This document shows, piece after piece, positions 1-8,688 of a stretch of DNA of 64,000 nucleotides. Below the pieces are notes generated by a model, which saw nothing but the letters and a program-made list of their open reading frames with translations, made no database searches and was not told the origin of the DNA. The first letter of the stretch is position 1. The number at the start of each line of letters is the position of its first letter. Made by a program: the position numbers and the translations under genes. The DNA is taken from the NCBI GenBank assembly GCA_964540765.1, contig CAZINW010000004.1:1-64000 (forward strand), read 5' to 3'. Source of the DNA: CAZJLN01 sp964540765. Its GTDB lineage: Bacteria; Chloroflexota; Anaerolineae; Anaerolineales; Anaerolineaceae.

Positions 1-1
1 A

Positions 2-46
2 GTCGAATTTCATTCGACCTTCAAACCTATCGCCTTTAGGCGATAG
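2..46. terminator. Two tandem perfect hairpins at the left edge of the defence island
   Basis: Two adjacent inverted repeats are visible. The first pairs GTCGAAT (2-8) with ATTCGAC (12-18) around a 3-base loop. The second pairs CTATCGCC (27-34) with GGCGATAG (39-46) around TTTA, and a T-rich stretch follows to about 60. The second hairpin with its T-rich tail could terminate a gene lying to the left of the window, which cannot be seen. The rest of the 214 bases before the first gene holds no other feature except a TGCTATAAT extended -10-like element (170-178), which may drive hsdR. I see no good -35 for it. Confidence 0.4.
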
Positions 47-214
47 TAGTTTAGTTTTTCACTTTTCAATGTGATTATTTTGTTTTTTCACTTACTTCTA
101 TCCCATTTTTCTTCATCCCTTATTGCTCTTGAGAACCTCCCTTTTTAGCCTCCCCCCCAAATCTCCTTGTGCTATAATTTCTAAATTACATAATCACATG
201 GGGCGGGTCGTTCT

Positions 215-2731
215 ATGACTGAAGCACAAGCACGAATCAAAATCAATAAATTGCTTGAGAAATCAGGCTGGCGCTTTTTTGACTCTGCTGAAGGTCCGGC
301 GAATATTCTTCTTGAGGGCAAAGCCAAACTTAAAAAATCCGACCTCGAAGCCCTGGGCGATGATTTTGAGAACCTGCATAACGGCTTCATGGACTATCTT
401 CTGTTAGATGAGCGAGGCTTTCCTTTCATTGTCCTGGAAGCTAAGCGGGAGGAACGCTCGCCCCTCGATGGCAAGGAACAGGCGCGCAAGTATGCCCGTT
501 CACAAAATGTGCGCTTTGTGATCCTCTCCAATGGGAACTTGCACTACTTCTGGGACCTTGAGCGTGGCAATCCTGAGGTCATCACTGAATTTCCCCGCCT
601 GGAATCCGTCCAGCACCGCACTGCTTTCAAACCCAACCCTAAAGCTCTAGCTCGCGAGCAAGTAGGCGAAGATTATGTGGCGCTTACCCAGATACCGAAT
701 TACAAACGCGACCCGCGCTGGCTGGATGAGTCTCAAAGAAAGCAGTTTATCATCGACCTGGGTTTACGTATCCTGCGCAAGTACCAATTGGACGCCATCC
801 ATGCCCTGCAAAAGAGCGCCGGCGAGGGCAACGACCGCTTTCTCTTCGAGATGGCAACTGGCACTGGAAAGACCCTTGTTGCCGCGGCAGTCATCAAACT
901 GTTCCTGCGCACCGGCAATGCCACACGCGTACTCTTCCTGGTAGACAGGTTGGAACTAGAAAATCAGGCTTACAAGAACTTCAAGGAACTACTCAAAAAC
1001 GATTACCATTCAGTTATTTACAAGGAAAACAAGCAGGACTGGCACAAGGCTGAGATTGTGGTCTCCACCGTGCAGTCCCTGGAATTTGATAATAAGTACA
1101 TGCGCTTGTTTTCGCCCACCGACTTTGACCTGATCATTTCCGATGAAGCTCATCGCTCTATTAACGGCAACAGCCGCGCCGTCTTTGAATATTTCATTGG
1201 TTATAAGCTTGGCCTTACTGCCACCCCCAAGGATTATCTCAAAAATATTGATCCTGAAAAGATCAATCAGGCAGACCCGCGCGCCTGGGAACGCCGCCAG
1301 CTGCTGGATACATACATTACTTTTGGCTGCGATAAAGGCGAACCCACCTACCGCTATTCCTTGGTGGATGGTGTGCGCGAAGGCTACCTGGTCAATCCGG
1401 TGGTGGTGGATGCGCGTACAGAGATCACCACGCAATTGCTCTCTGATGAAGGCTATTCGGTCATGGTTGAGAATGAGGAAGGTGAGGAGGTAGAAGAAAC
1501 TTTCTTCCAGCGTAATTTTGAACGCACTTTCTTCTCAGACAAGACTAATTTGCAGCTTTGCCAAGCTTTTATGGAAAATGCCCAGCTTGATCCGCTTAGC
1601 AACGAAATTGGAAAAAGTATTGTCTTCTGTGTCAGTCAGAAGCATGCCTCCAAAGTAACCCAGCAGTTAAATGAATTGGCAGAGCGTGCCTATCCCGGCA
1701 AATACAATTCGGATTTTGCGATACAGATCACGTCCAACATCCCTGGCGCTCAGGAGTACAGCATTAGTTTTGCCAACAACAACCTCAATGGGCATACCCG
1801 TTTCCTGGATGGCTATAAATCCAGCAAAACTCGTGTATGCGTCACTGTGGGCATGATGACCACCGGTTACGACTGCCAGGATATTCTCAATTTGGCTTTA
1901 ATGCATCCCATCTTTTCCCCTACCGATTTTATCCAGATCAAAGGCAGGGGCACCCGCCGCTGGACTTTCAAATACCAGCGCAAAGATGGTGCTCGTCTTC
2001 AAGATTTCAAAGTAGACAAAGACAATTTCAAACTCTTTGATTTCTTTGCCAATTGTGAATACTTTGAAGAAAAATTCAATTATGATGAAGTGCTTCAACT
2101 TCCCCGTGAAGGAACAGGTGTTACGGGGCCAGAACCTCAAGTTTATACCCAAGGAACTGAGGTCTTCTTGCCCGATCCGCTAAAATCCATTAAAGAAATG
2201 GTTGTGGGTTTGGATGGTATGAAGATCGACCGCAAACTGTTTGAACGCTTCTCCAAACCCATCCTCGAAGATCAGACGCTGGCAGACGCCGTGGAAAACC
2301 ACCAATGGGAGCGGGCAATTGAGCGCCTGCGGGACTGCTATGCCAACAAACCGGAAGATTACGTCACCATTGAGAAATTAATGAAAACCGAGGGGTTGGA
2401 TCGGCGGCTGAGCTGGAAGGAAGTGCTCATGCGCATCTTCGGCCAGATCGATCACTTCAAGACCCGCGATGAACTCCTGGAAGAAGAGTTTCAAAAGTTT
2501 GTTGTCATTAACAAACCTGAGCCCGACAAAGCCATGCGCATAAAGAATTACTTAGTCGCCTATCTGACCGACGGGGAAATCCGCCAGATCATTGACAAGC
2601 GCGATTACTCGCTCCTGGCGGATAACCCCAAGCTGTCGATGAATGACTTGCAGTCCATCGGCAAGGAGTGGATCGAGGGCGTGCCTGCTTACGTGAAAGA
2701 TTACATCCCCATCAACACCTACTTATCCTGA
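215..2731 (+). CDS. hsdR: Type I restriction enzyme, R (translocase/endonuclease) subunit
   Basis: This is the 838-residue restriction subunit of a type I restriction-modification complex. It translocates DNA with ATP and cuts unmodified DNA. A PD-(D/E)XK-type nuclease site is visible near the N-terminus as D60 with E75-A-K77. The SF2 helicase core follows: Walker A ATGTGKT (214-220), the DEAH box S309-D-E-A-H313, then GLTATP, and a late GRGTRR arginine-finger motif. The C-terminal third fits the EcoEI-type R C-domain, and the length suits that group. The ATG start fits the conserved N-terminal alignment; the ribosome site upstream is weak. The fused modification-specificity gene starts 20 bases downstream, so the two are probably co-transcribed. 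No truncation is visible. The family call is firm; the recognition sequence cannot be told. Confidence 0.95.
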   Translation: MTEAQARIKINKLLEKSGWRFFDSAEGPANILLEGKAKLKKSDLEALGDDFENLHNGFMDYLLLDERGFPFIVLEAKREERSPLDGKEQARKYARSQNVRFVILSNGNLHYFWDLERGNPEVITEFPRLESVQHRTAFKPNPKALAREQVGEDYVALTQIPNYKRDPRWLDESQRKQFIIDLGLRILRKYQLDAIHALQKSAGEGNDRFLFEMATGTGKTLVAAAVIKLFLRTGNATRVLFLVDRLELENQAYKNFKELLKNDYHSVIYKENKQDWHKAEIVVSTVQSLEFDNKYMRLFSPTDFDLIISDEAHRSINGNSRAVFEYFIGYKLGLTATPKDYLKNIDPEKINQADPRAWERRQLLDTYITFGCDKGEPTYRYSLVDGVREGYLVNPVVVDARTEITTQLLSDEGYSVMVENEEGEEVEETFFQRNFERTFFSDKTNLQLCQAFMENAQLDPLSNEIGKSIVFCVSQKHASKVTQQLNELAERAYPGKYNSDFAIQITSNIPGAQEYSISFANNNLNGHTRFLDGYKSSKTRVCVTVGMMTTGYDCQDILNLALMHPIFSPTDFIQIKGRGTRRWTFKYQRKDGARLQDFKVDKDNFKLFDFFANCEYFEEKFNYDEVLQLPREGTGVTGPEPQVYTQGTEVFLPDPLKSIKEMVVGLDGMKIDRKLFERFSKPILEDQTLADAVENHQWERAIERLRDCYANKPEDYVTIEKLMKTEGLDRRLSWKEVLMRIFGQIDHFKTRDELLEEEFQKFVVINKPEPDKAMRIKNYLVAYLTDGEIRQIIDKRDYSLLADNPKLSMNDLQSIGKEWIEGVPAYVKDYIPINTYLS

Positions 2732-2751
2732 TACAAGAGAAGGAAACCAAC

Positions 2752-4680
2752 ATGCTGGATATTGAAACCAAACGCCGTATTGATAACGCCCGTGACATTC
2801 TGGTCGGCAAGGTGCCCGACCCCAAGACTCAGGTGGAGCAGATCACCTTCGCCATGATCTACAAGTTTATGGATGACATGGATCAGCTCTCGGTCAGCAT
2901 CGGCGGAAACCCTTCCTTCTTCAGCAATGGCTACGAACAATTTGCCTGGTCTAAGCTGATGGATAAACGCCTGGGCGGGGAAGCGCGGCTGGACCTTTAC
3001 GTGCGCGCTCTGGATCAGATGTCCCAAAACCCATACATTCCCCAGCTCTTCAGGGATGTTTTCAAGGGCGCCTTCCTGCCCTACCGCGACAGCGAAACGC
3101 TTAACCTGTTCCTCAAGGAAATCAACAGCTTCACCTACACCCACAGCGAAGATCTGGGCGACGCCTATGAATACCTGCTTTCAGTATTCGGCAGCCAGGG
3201 CAAAGCCGGGCAGTTCCGTACCCCGCGTCATATCATTGACTTCATTGTCGCTTGCGTCAACCCCGGCAAGGACGACACCGTGCTCGACCCGGCCTGCGGC
3301 ACGGCCGGCTTCCTTGTTTCGGCTTACAAACACATCCTGCAAGCCCATACCCAAAACCCGCTCAGCCCGGACGAAAAGAAACGCCTGACCGGGAACTTCG
3401 TCGGTTACGACATCTCGCCGGATATGGTGCGCCTTTCGCGCGTGAATATGTACCTGCACCAGTTCCCCAATCCCACCATCCACGAATACGACACCCTCAC
3501 CACCGAGGACCGCTGGGACGATACCTTTGACGTGATTCTGGCAAACCCGCCCTTCATGAGCCCCTCGGGCGGCATCCGCCCGCATAAGCGCTTTGCCGTG
3601 CGCGCCAACCGCTCGGAAGTGCTTTTTGTGGATTACATCGCCGAGCACCTCAACGTGGGCGGCCGGGCAGGCGTGATCGTGCCGGAAGGGATCATTTTTC
3701 AGTCCAGCAATGCCTACAAAGCCCTGCGCAAAATGCTGGTGGAAGAAAACTATTTGGTTGCCGTCGTTTCCCTGCCGGCCGGGGTCTTCAACCCCTACAG
3801 CGGGGTCAAGACCAGCGTCTTGCTGCTGGATAAGGCGCTTGCGCGCCGCAGCGACAGTGTTTTGTTCCTGAAGGTGGCGGCGGATGGTTACGGCCTGGGC
3901 GCGCAGAGGCGGGAGATTGAGCCCAACGACCTGCCCGAAGCCCTGCGGGTGGTGAAAGCCTTTCAGGCAGACCCCGCGGCAGCCCTGCCCGAAGGCAGCC
4001 TGGCGCAGAAGGTGAGTAAGCGCCGGCTGGCGGAGGGCGGGGACTACAACCTGAGCGCGGAGCGCTACCGCGCCAACGGGGTGGTGCGGAGCAAGTGGCC
4101 TATGGTGAGGCTGGGGGATGAGCAACTATTCAGTATCGAATCTGGGGGAACACCCAGTACGGGTAACCCGAGTTATTGGGACGGGGATGTGCCCTGGGTT
4201 ACGCTTGTGGATTTACCTCAATCTAACTTAATTACCTATATAACCGACACACAAAGGAAAATCACAAAAGAAGGGTATATTCATTCCTCCGCAAAGTTAT
4301 TACCAAAGGGATCGGTACTAATTTCCTCAAGAGCAACGATTGGAAGAATAGCCATAAATGAAATTGAGTTAGCGACTAATCAGGGATTCAAAAACATAAT
4401 TATTCAAGATAAGTCGAAAGTGAATGAAAAGTTTCTTGCTCTTGTATTAACTGCTTTGGTAGAAAAGATGACAGATTTAGGCTCTGGAGGAACATACAAG
4501 GAAATTTCAAAATCGGCTATGTCTACATTGGAGATTCCTTTGCCGCCGCTTGAAGTACAGCGGAAGATCGTTGAGGAGATGGATAGTTGCCAAACACTCA
4601 TTGATGCCAACAAGCAGATCATCAAGTTGTTTGAAGCAAAAATAGTTACACGTATCCAGCGCGTATGGGAAGGCTTGTGA
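2752..4680 (+). CDS. hsdM: Fused type I methyltransferase-specificity protein (HsdM plus one HsdS target-recognition domain)
   Basis: This 642-residue protein combines an N6-adenine methyltransferase with one DNA-recognition half. Residues 1 to about 445 carry the HsdM N-terminal helical domain, SAM motif I DPACGT (179-184) and catalytic NPPF (265-268). Residues from about 449 form a single HsdS target-recognition domain plus a terminal coiled helix. Normal type I S subunits have two such domains, so two fused copies would have to pair, giving a symmetrical site (inference). I chose ATG 2752 because GAGAAGGAAACC precedes it; an upstream in-frame ATG at 2668 lies inside hsdR. Composition changes at the domain boundary: 33 of 60 bases are G/C in 3301-3360 against 23 of 60 in 4261-4320. 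That points to an exchanged recognition module. Confidence 0.92.
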   Translation: MLDIETKRRIDNARDILVGKVPDPKTQVEQITFAMIYKFMDDMDQLSVSIGGNPSFFSNGYEQFAWSKLMDKRLGGEARLDLYVRALDQMSQNPYIPQLFRDVFKGAFLPYRDSETLNLFLKEINSFTYTHSEDLGDAYEYLLSVFGSQGKAGQFRTPRHIIDFIVACVNPGKDDTVLDPACGTAGFLVSAYKHILQAHTQNPLSPDEKKRLTGNFVGYDISPDMVRLSRVNMYLHQFPNPTIHEYDTLTTEDRWDDTFDVILANPPFMSPSGGIRPHKRFAVRANRSEVLFVDYIAEHLNVGGRAGVIVPEGIIFQSSNAYKALRKMLVEENYLVAVVSLPAGVFNPYSGVKTSVLLLDKALARRSDSVLFLKVAADGYGLGAQRREIEPNDLPEALRVVKAFQADPAAALPEGSLAQKVSKRRLAEGGDYNLSAERYRANGVVRSKWPMVRLGDEQLFSIESGGTPSTGNPSYWDGDVPWVTLVDLPQSNLITYITDTQRKITKEGYIHSSAKLLPKGSVLISSRATIGRIAINEIELATNQGFKNIIIQDKSKVNEKFLALVLTALVEKMTDLGSGGTYKEISKSAMSTLEIPLPPLEVQRKIVEEMDSCQTLIDANKQIIKLFEAKIVTRIQRVWEGL

Positions 4681-4751
4681 ATAGTAGAAAGCAACTATTC
4701 TCAACTCACAAAAATGGAGAAATTAAATCAGCTTTTACAAAAAATACATAA

Positions 4752-6395
4752 ATGAATAAAGGCAACAATAAGGTCATGGCTTTCAACATATCAACAGATC
4801 CAGCTCATTTTACGTCCAATGCTCAGAAAAAGATCGAGATATGCAATTTGTTCTCTCGGTGGGTGAAAGAGGACTCTTTTTCAAATTGGCACTATTCTTT
4901 GTATAGTTTCACTACAAACAAACCGCTGAATTTCTTTGCAAATGAAGTTGTGGACCAATGTCTTGCATTCTTTAATGCGAACAGAGATTGGGCAATTGAA
5001 GGAATTATTGAAAAATCTACTGCGATCTCAATTGCTTTCAATTCTCTGACAAAACAAAGTCAAGTTTGGGACAAAAACGATGAAATAAAACTTTTTAAAC
5101 CAAACGATTTTATTGAACTGGAGACTATCTGGAACCCAGAGTATGTCAGATATACGGAAAGCATTTTCAATAACTTGATTGAACCTGTTATGTTTGTTTT
5201 AGGTAAGATAAGGAGTAAGAACTATTCTGACTGTACTCTTGCTACTAAAATTGAGCGGTTAAATGGTTTGAATTATGACTTTATGACAAAGGGAGTGAAT
5301 ACAACTGTTCGAAACAGCATTGGGCATGGCAGTTACAAATTCTATCTCGACAAAATCGTATACGAAGATAAAAAAACAGTCATTCCGCTGGACCCGGATC
5401 AATTTAGTGAATTATTTGACAATTTGGTAGAAACTTGCAATTCAATTGCCCTGGCATTAATTTTGTTCGTTTGCAATAATGTTTCTGCTTTTTTAGATAG
5501 AGGAGTTGAAACTATTCCTTTTACACTAAAGCATTTAGCAATAGAGGGTTTTACCTGTACAAAAGATTTTCAGTTAACTGGTATGGTTGAGAGCCAGGGG
5601 GTAGGTTCAGATTCTCAGTTGAACATTTCTTGTCGTACAAGTTTCCGATCGGTTTTTTTACAACTGATTGAAATCACCTATCTTTGTTGGTCAACAATTC
5701 TGTTTGTTGGTAAACAATATACTAAGTTATTCATCTCTATTGATTGCGGAAGTAAGGTTGATTCTATATGCAGGGTTGATAGTATAGAGTTTAGAAAAGC
5801 CGTTAAATTAACCGGCGAAATCAGTGGCCCTCCCGATTTTATTGAAGTATCGTTGTTTTGGACGGATGATCCCCGTATTCTTCGAAGGTTCTCCAGATCT
5901 ATTAACAAATTTAGATTGATGTGTCGGCATTTTACTTCAAACTATGGTCAATATCTTCGGGAAAATGGTTTTTTTAAATGTCAGGATATATATAAAGTTA
6001 GTGAGGAAAAATCAGTCTCAACCTCAAAGTATAGGATGCTAAAAATTAGTTGCTATTTATGTAATACTTCCTCTATTTCACAAGATCAGACTGTTAACAT
6101 CATGAAAAGCATTATTTCTAAATCAAAAAGAAGATTATTGCGCTTGACAAACTTGAATGGCAATAAAGGTTTGCCTTGGTTCCCTGATATAGTCACGTTG
6201 CGGATGTATAGGAGATATGAACCAAAAAGGCGGTTAGCGCGTCATCGAATTATTAATCCCGATTTTATAGCGATCATGCACTGGATTAGAAAAGATGAAC
6301 TCATTAAAGTTAATACAGATGGAGAATATCGCAAAATCGGTAAGCGTATTTACATAAAATTCAATGAACACAACAATGCTTCGACTATAAGGTGA
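4752..6395 (+). CDS. Unknown protein with HEPN-RNase-like R-N-x3-H motif, partner of the downstream reverse transcriptase
   Basis: I do not recognise the family of this 547-residue protein. The clearest signal is R187-N-S-I-G-H192 followed by G-S-Y, within a helical stretch. It matches the R-x4-6-H signature of HEPN RNases, where the residue after R is often polar. The N-terminal half looks helical. The C-terminal half has several Cys and is Arg/Lys-rich near the end (about 455-545), as nucleic-acid binders often are. The gene is AT-rich (21 of 60 bases G/C in 4981-5040), unlike hsdM. It lies 71 bases after the specificity fusion, and its stop is 4 bases before the reverse transcriptase ATG, so the two are surely co-translated. 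ATG 4776 (residue 9) is an alternative start. RNase activity is inference from one motif. Confidence 0.6.
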   Translation: MNKGNNKVMAFNISTDPAHFTSNAQKKIEICNLFSRWVKEDSFSNWHYSLYSFTTNKPLNFFANEVVDQCLAFFNANRDWAIEGIIEKSTAISIAFNSLTKQSQVWDKNDEIKLFKPNDFIELETIWNPEYVRYTESIFNNLIEPVMFVLGKIRSKNYSDCTLATKIERLNGLNYDFMTKGVNTTVRNSIGHGSYKFYLDKIVYEDKKTVIPLDPDQFSELFDNLVETCNSIALALILFVCNNVSAFLDRGVETIPFTLKHLAIEGFTCTKDFQLTGMVESQGVGSDSQLNISCRTSFRSVFLQLIEITYLCWSTILFVGKQYTKLFISIDCGSKVDSICRVDSIEFRKAVKLTGEISGPPDFIEVSLFWTDDPRILRRFSRSINKFRLMCRHFTSNYGQYLRENGFFKCQDIYKVSEEKSVSTSKYRMLKISCYLCNTSSISQDQTVNIMKSIISKSKRRLLRLTNLNGNKGLPWFPDIVTLRMYRRYEPKRRLARHRIINPDFIAIMHWIRKDELIKVNTDGEYRKIGKRIYIKFNEHNNASTIR

Positions 6396-6399
6396 GCAC

Positions 6400-7899
6400 A
6401 TGACAAGATTAATAGATCTATCGAACGAAGAAGCAAGGAAATTTTTCCTTAAGGGGAGCAGCTATTTCACTGTAGATATGCCGAGCTATATCAGCTTTGA
6501 GCCAATTCTGACCGACGTCGCGGCGGTGTTAAATGGGGCAACCTATGATAAATTTAAGTCGAAAAATCCAAGCACCTGTTCAGATGTAAACTACAATATC
6601 TTGACAAATAAGGATGGCAAGTTCGCTTGGCGACCATTGGAGCTGATTCACCCAGCGATTTATGTTTCTTTGGTAAATGTGATATGTCATTCCGACAACT
6701 GGACAACTATTAAGAAGCGTTTTTCGGAATTCGAAGGCGGTGCAGTTGAATGCTGTAGTGCCCCTGTAACGTCCCAGAACAATCAGAAGGATGCGGCAAC
6801 GCAGGTTGAGAACTGGTGGCATAGGGTCGAGCAGAGGTCTTTATGTTACTCTTTGGAGTTCAATCATGTTCTTCATACCGATGTAACAGACTGTTACGGG
6901 TCTCTATACACACACAGTGTTTCTTGGGCGATACACGGCCGAGAAGAAGCGAAGAAGAAAAAGGGGGATGGCTCTCTCTTGGGAGACAAGATCGACTCAC
7001 ACATCCGAGCGGGTCGGTATGGGCAGACCAATGGCATTTCTCAGGGTTCTGTTCTGATGAACTTTGTGGCGGAGCTTGTGCTTGGGTTTGTCGACGAACA
7101 GATTAATCTCACGCTAGGTGATCCAACTGATTTTCGCATTCTCAGGTACTGCGACGATTACCGGATATTTGCAAATAGCGATGATCGTGTTGAAGAAATA
7201 TTGAAAGTGATCAGCGACAAATTGCTGTTAGTCGGGATGAGACTAGGGGTATCAAAAACTTTCTTAAATCGAAATGTTGTTGAAGGATCAATCAAGCCAG
7301 ATAAGTTGGCAGGTATTGAATTACAAGAGTTAGGGCGTGTGAATGCAAAGACGATTCAAAAACAACTTCTAAGGCTACATGCTTTTGGGCAGCGTTTCCC
7401 GAATAGTGGGGCGCTCCGGCGCTTGGTTAGCGAGTTTCATACCGACATTGTCTCTAATCAGCCTGATAAACCGGACGATCTTGAAGAGCAAGTCGCGATT
7501 GCGACAGACATTGGTTTCGTTTCTCCAGCAACCTTTCCAGCTGTTGCTGGTATCCTGAGTTACCTTATCTCACTTGCCCCACCTGAAGAAAAGCCTCAAT
7601 TATGGACGAAGGTACGTAATAAGATGGCTCGTGTGCCGCATAATGGTTATCTCGAAATATGGTTGCAGCGGGTGATACAGCCAAGAACAATTGATTTAGA
7701 GTTCGTTAGTGATGAACCGATTTGTAAAATCGTGAAAAATGAACCATCAGGTCTATGGGAAAACGGATGGATCACCCGCAATGATCTAAAGGATGCACTT
7801 GAAGTATCAAAGATCATTGTTGGATTGCCGTCTGAAACTGAAGAAGTGGTACAACCTAAGGAAATCGAACTGTTTACGCAAAATGCGTGGGCATACTAA
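6400..7899 (+). CDS. Reverse transcriptase, probable defence-associated (UG/Abi-like) type
   Basis: This 499-residue protein is an RNA-directed DNA polymerase. Motif A is D161-V-T-D-C-Y166, spaced like the D-V-x-D-A-Y of retroviral enzymes. Motif B is I213-S-Q-G-S217. Motif C is Y250-C-D-D253, with both catalytic aspartates present. A Y-T-H-S segment follows motif A, which I associate from memory with the UG/Abi group of bacterial RTs. There is no maturase or HNH domain, as in group II introns, and no retron-type motif was found. The last 200 residues are a helical extension without a recognised domain. GTGAG ending just before the ATG serves as ribosome site. It follows the HEPN-like gene by 4 bases in an island with type I restriction genes. 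RT identity is firm; the defence role is inferred from context. Confidence 0.88.
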   Translation: MTRLIDLSNEEARKFFLKGSSYFTVDMPSYISFEPILTDVAAVLNGATYDKFKSKNPSTCSDVNYNILTNKDGKFAWRPLELIHPAIYVSLVNVICHSDNWTTIKKRFSEFEGGAVECCSAPVTSQNNQKDAATQVENWWHRVEQRSLCYSLEFNHVLHTDVTDCYGSLYTHSVSWAIHGREEAKKKKGDGSLLGDKIDSHIRAGRYGQTNGISQGSVLMNFVAELVLGFVDEQINLTLGDPTDFRILRYCDDYRIFANSDDRVEEILKVISDKLLLVGMRLGVSKTFLNRNVVEGSIKPDKLAGIELQELGRVNAKTIQKQLLRLHAFGQRFPNSGALRRLVSEFHTDIVSNQPDKPDDLEEQVAIATDIGFVSPATFPAVAGILSYLISLAPPEEKPQLWTKVRNKMARVPHNGYLEIWLQRVIQPRTIDLEFVSDEPICKIVKNEPSGLWENGWITRNDLKDALEVSKIIVGLPSETEEVVQPKEIELFTQNAWAY

Positions 7900-8060
7900 T
7901 GGGAGGCAGTCTGAATCTGGCTCTTGAAATATGTGGATGGGCCAATAGAGATTTATTTGATATGTTAACGAGGGTAGTAGATATGCGAAGGCGCACAACG
8001 CCGGCTGTGGTGATCCTGATCCACGTTCACCGTCCCAATAATAGATTGTTGCAGGTTTGA
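7899..8060 (+). CDS. Small open frame (53 codons) overlapping the RT stop codon
   Basis: An ATG at 7899-7901 shares one base with the RT stop (TAATG), the arrangement of translational coupling. The frame runs 53 codons to TGA 8058-8060. The product begins MGGSLNLALE, has a basic RRR patch near residue 30 and a short hydrophobic stretch after it. No family is recognised. It may be a real third component or a chance frame over non-coding sequence or an RNA that the RT uses. I would not rely on it. Confidence 0.3.
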   Translation: MGGSLNLALEICGWANRDLFDMLTRVVDMRRRTTPAVVILIHVHRPNNRLLQV

Positions 8061-8061
8061 G

Positions 8062-8229
8062 ATGTCTTTCAAACTCAGGAAAGATGAGGACGAATCATGC
8101 CCCGATACTTACAGCAGAACTTTCAAATATGCCGCCCAAGCCCACCACGGGCAGCAGGTGACCGGCACTGAGCTGCCTTACATCACCCACATCAGCCTTG
8201 TGAACGTAGAGGTGATGGCTGCCCTGTGA
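8062..8229 (+). pseudogene. N-terminal fragment of an HD-domain phosphohydrolase (RelA/SpoT-hydrolase-like)
   Basis: The frame starts at ATG 8062 and gives 55 residues ending in TGA 8227-8229. It contains YAAQAHHGQQVTGTELPYI followed by T-H-x-S-L-V, which resembles the start of HD-domain nucleotide phosphohydrolases of the guanosine polyphosphate hydrolase type, including the first metal-ligand H of the HD motif. The rest of such a protein (usually more than 150 residues) is absent in all frames downstream, so this is a truncated remnant. It sits exactly where the foreign-looking restriction/RT island ends and may mark the insertion or deletion junction. Confidence 0.6.
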
Positions 8230-8521
8230 CGCGCTCCCGGTCGATCGCTTCCAAAACATGCGCCACCGAGGGGGTGACGCCATCAATGTAAAACTCAAAG
8301 TCGCCGTGGGTGGACTCGATCCAGCCTGAATTCAGCAGAGCGAGGGCGGGATGAAAGACCGCACCCATGTTGTTCAGGCCGGTTTTGAGCACGTTGCCGC
8401 CATCAATATACTGCGGGTAGACCTTGTGAATGGCTTGCCCGATTTCAGCCGTACTTTTTGCTTTGTCTTCCTCATCAAATAGATACTGCATCAATCGTTG
8501 AATATTGATAAACTTGTCCAT
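8192..8521 (-). CDS. Small hypothetical protein
   Basis: This 109-residue frame has an ATG at 8521 preceded on its strand by GAGG about eight bases upstream. It is predicted to be soluble and mixed alpha/beta, with an N-terminal helical part (residues 1-45) that could be a small winged-helix-like domain. I do not recognise a family. Its 3' end overlaps the HD fragment by 38 bases on the opposite strand, so its last dozen residues may be read-through into junction sequence. The 167 bases between it and gmd carry no other gene and should contain the divergent promoters. Confidence 0.45.
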   Translation of the reverse strand: MDKFINIQRLMQYLFDEEDKAKSTAEIGQAIHKVYPQYIDGGNVLKTGLNNMGAVFHPALALLNSGWIESTHGDFEFYIDGVTPSVAHVLEAIDRERVTGQPSPLRSQG

Positions 8522-8688
8522 GAAGCCTCATTGTTGGTCATTTGGTTGTGGAATATCAAGTTTACCAATCCTTGTGGCTTTTTCCTTTTCTCTTGCCCGA
8601 ACTCATATCTGAACTTCAGTCTCGATAATTGACTTTAAAATGGTCATCAGTTATACTTTTCACCCAGATTGAGTTTTGGAGGTAGATT

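Noticed and set aside
2668..2751. Earlier ATG for the methyltransferase-specificity fusion
   Set aside because: It would overlap the end of hsdR, and the extra residues show no family similarity; ATG 2752 has a ribosome site.
3181..4125. Long antisense open frame within the methyltransferase gene
   Set aside because: It lies opposite a well-conserved coding region of higher G+C, has no recognisable domain and no ribosome site; it is a shadow of hsdM.
6400..7899. RT as part of a retron or group II intron
   Set aside because: No maturase or HNH domain, no retron-type motif in the protein, and no intron-like domain V structure was seen near it.
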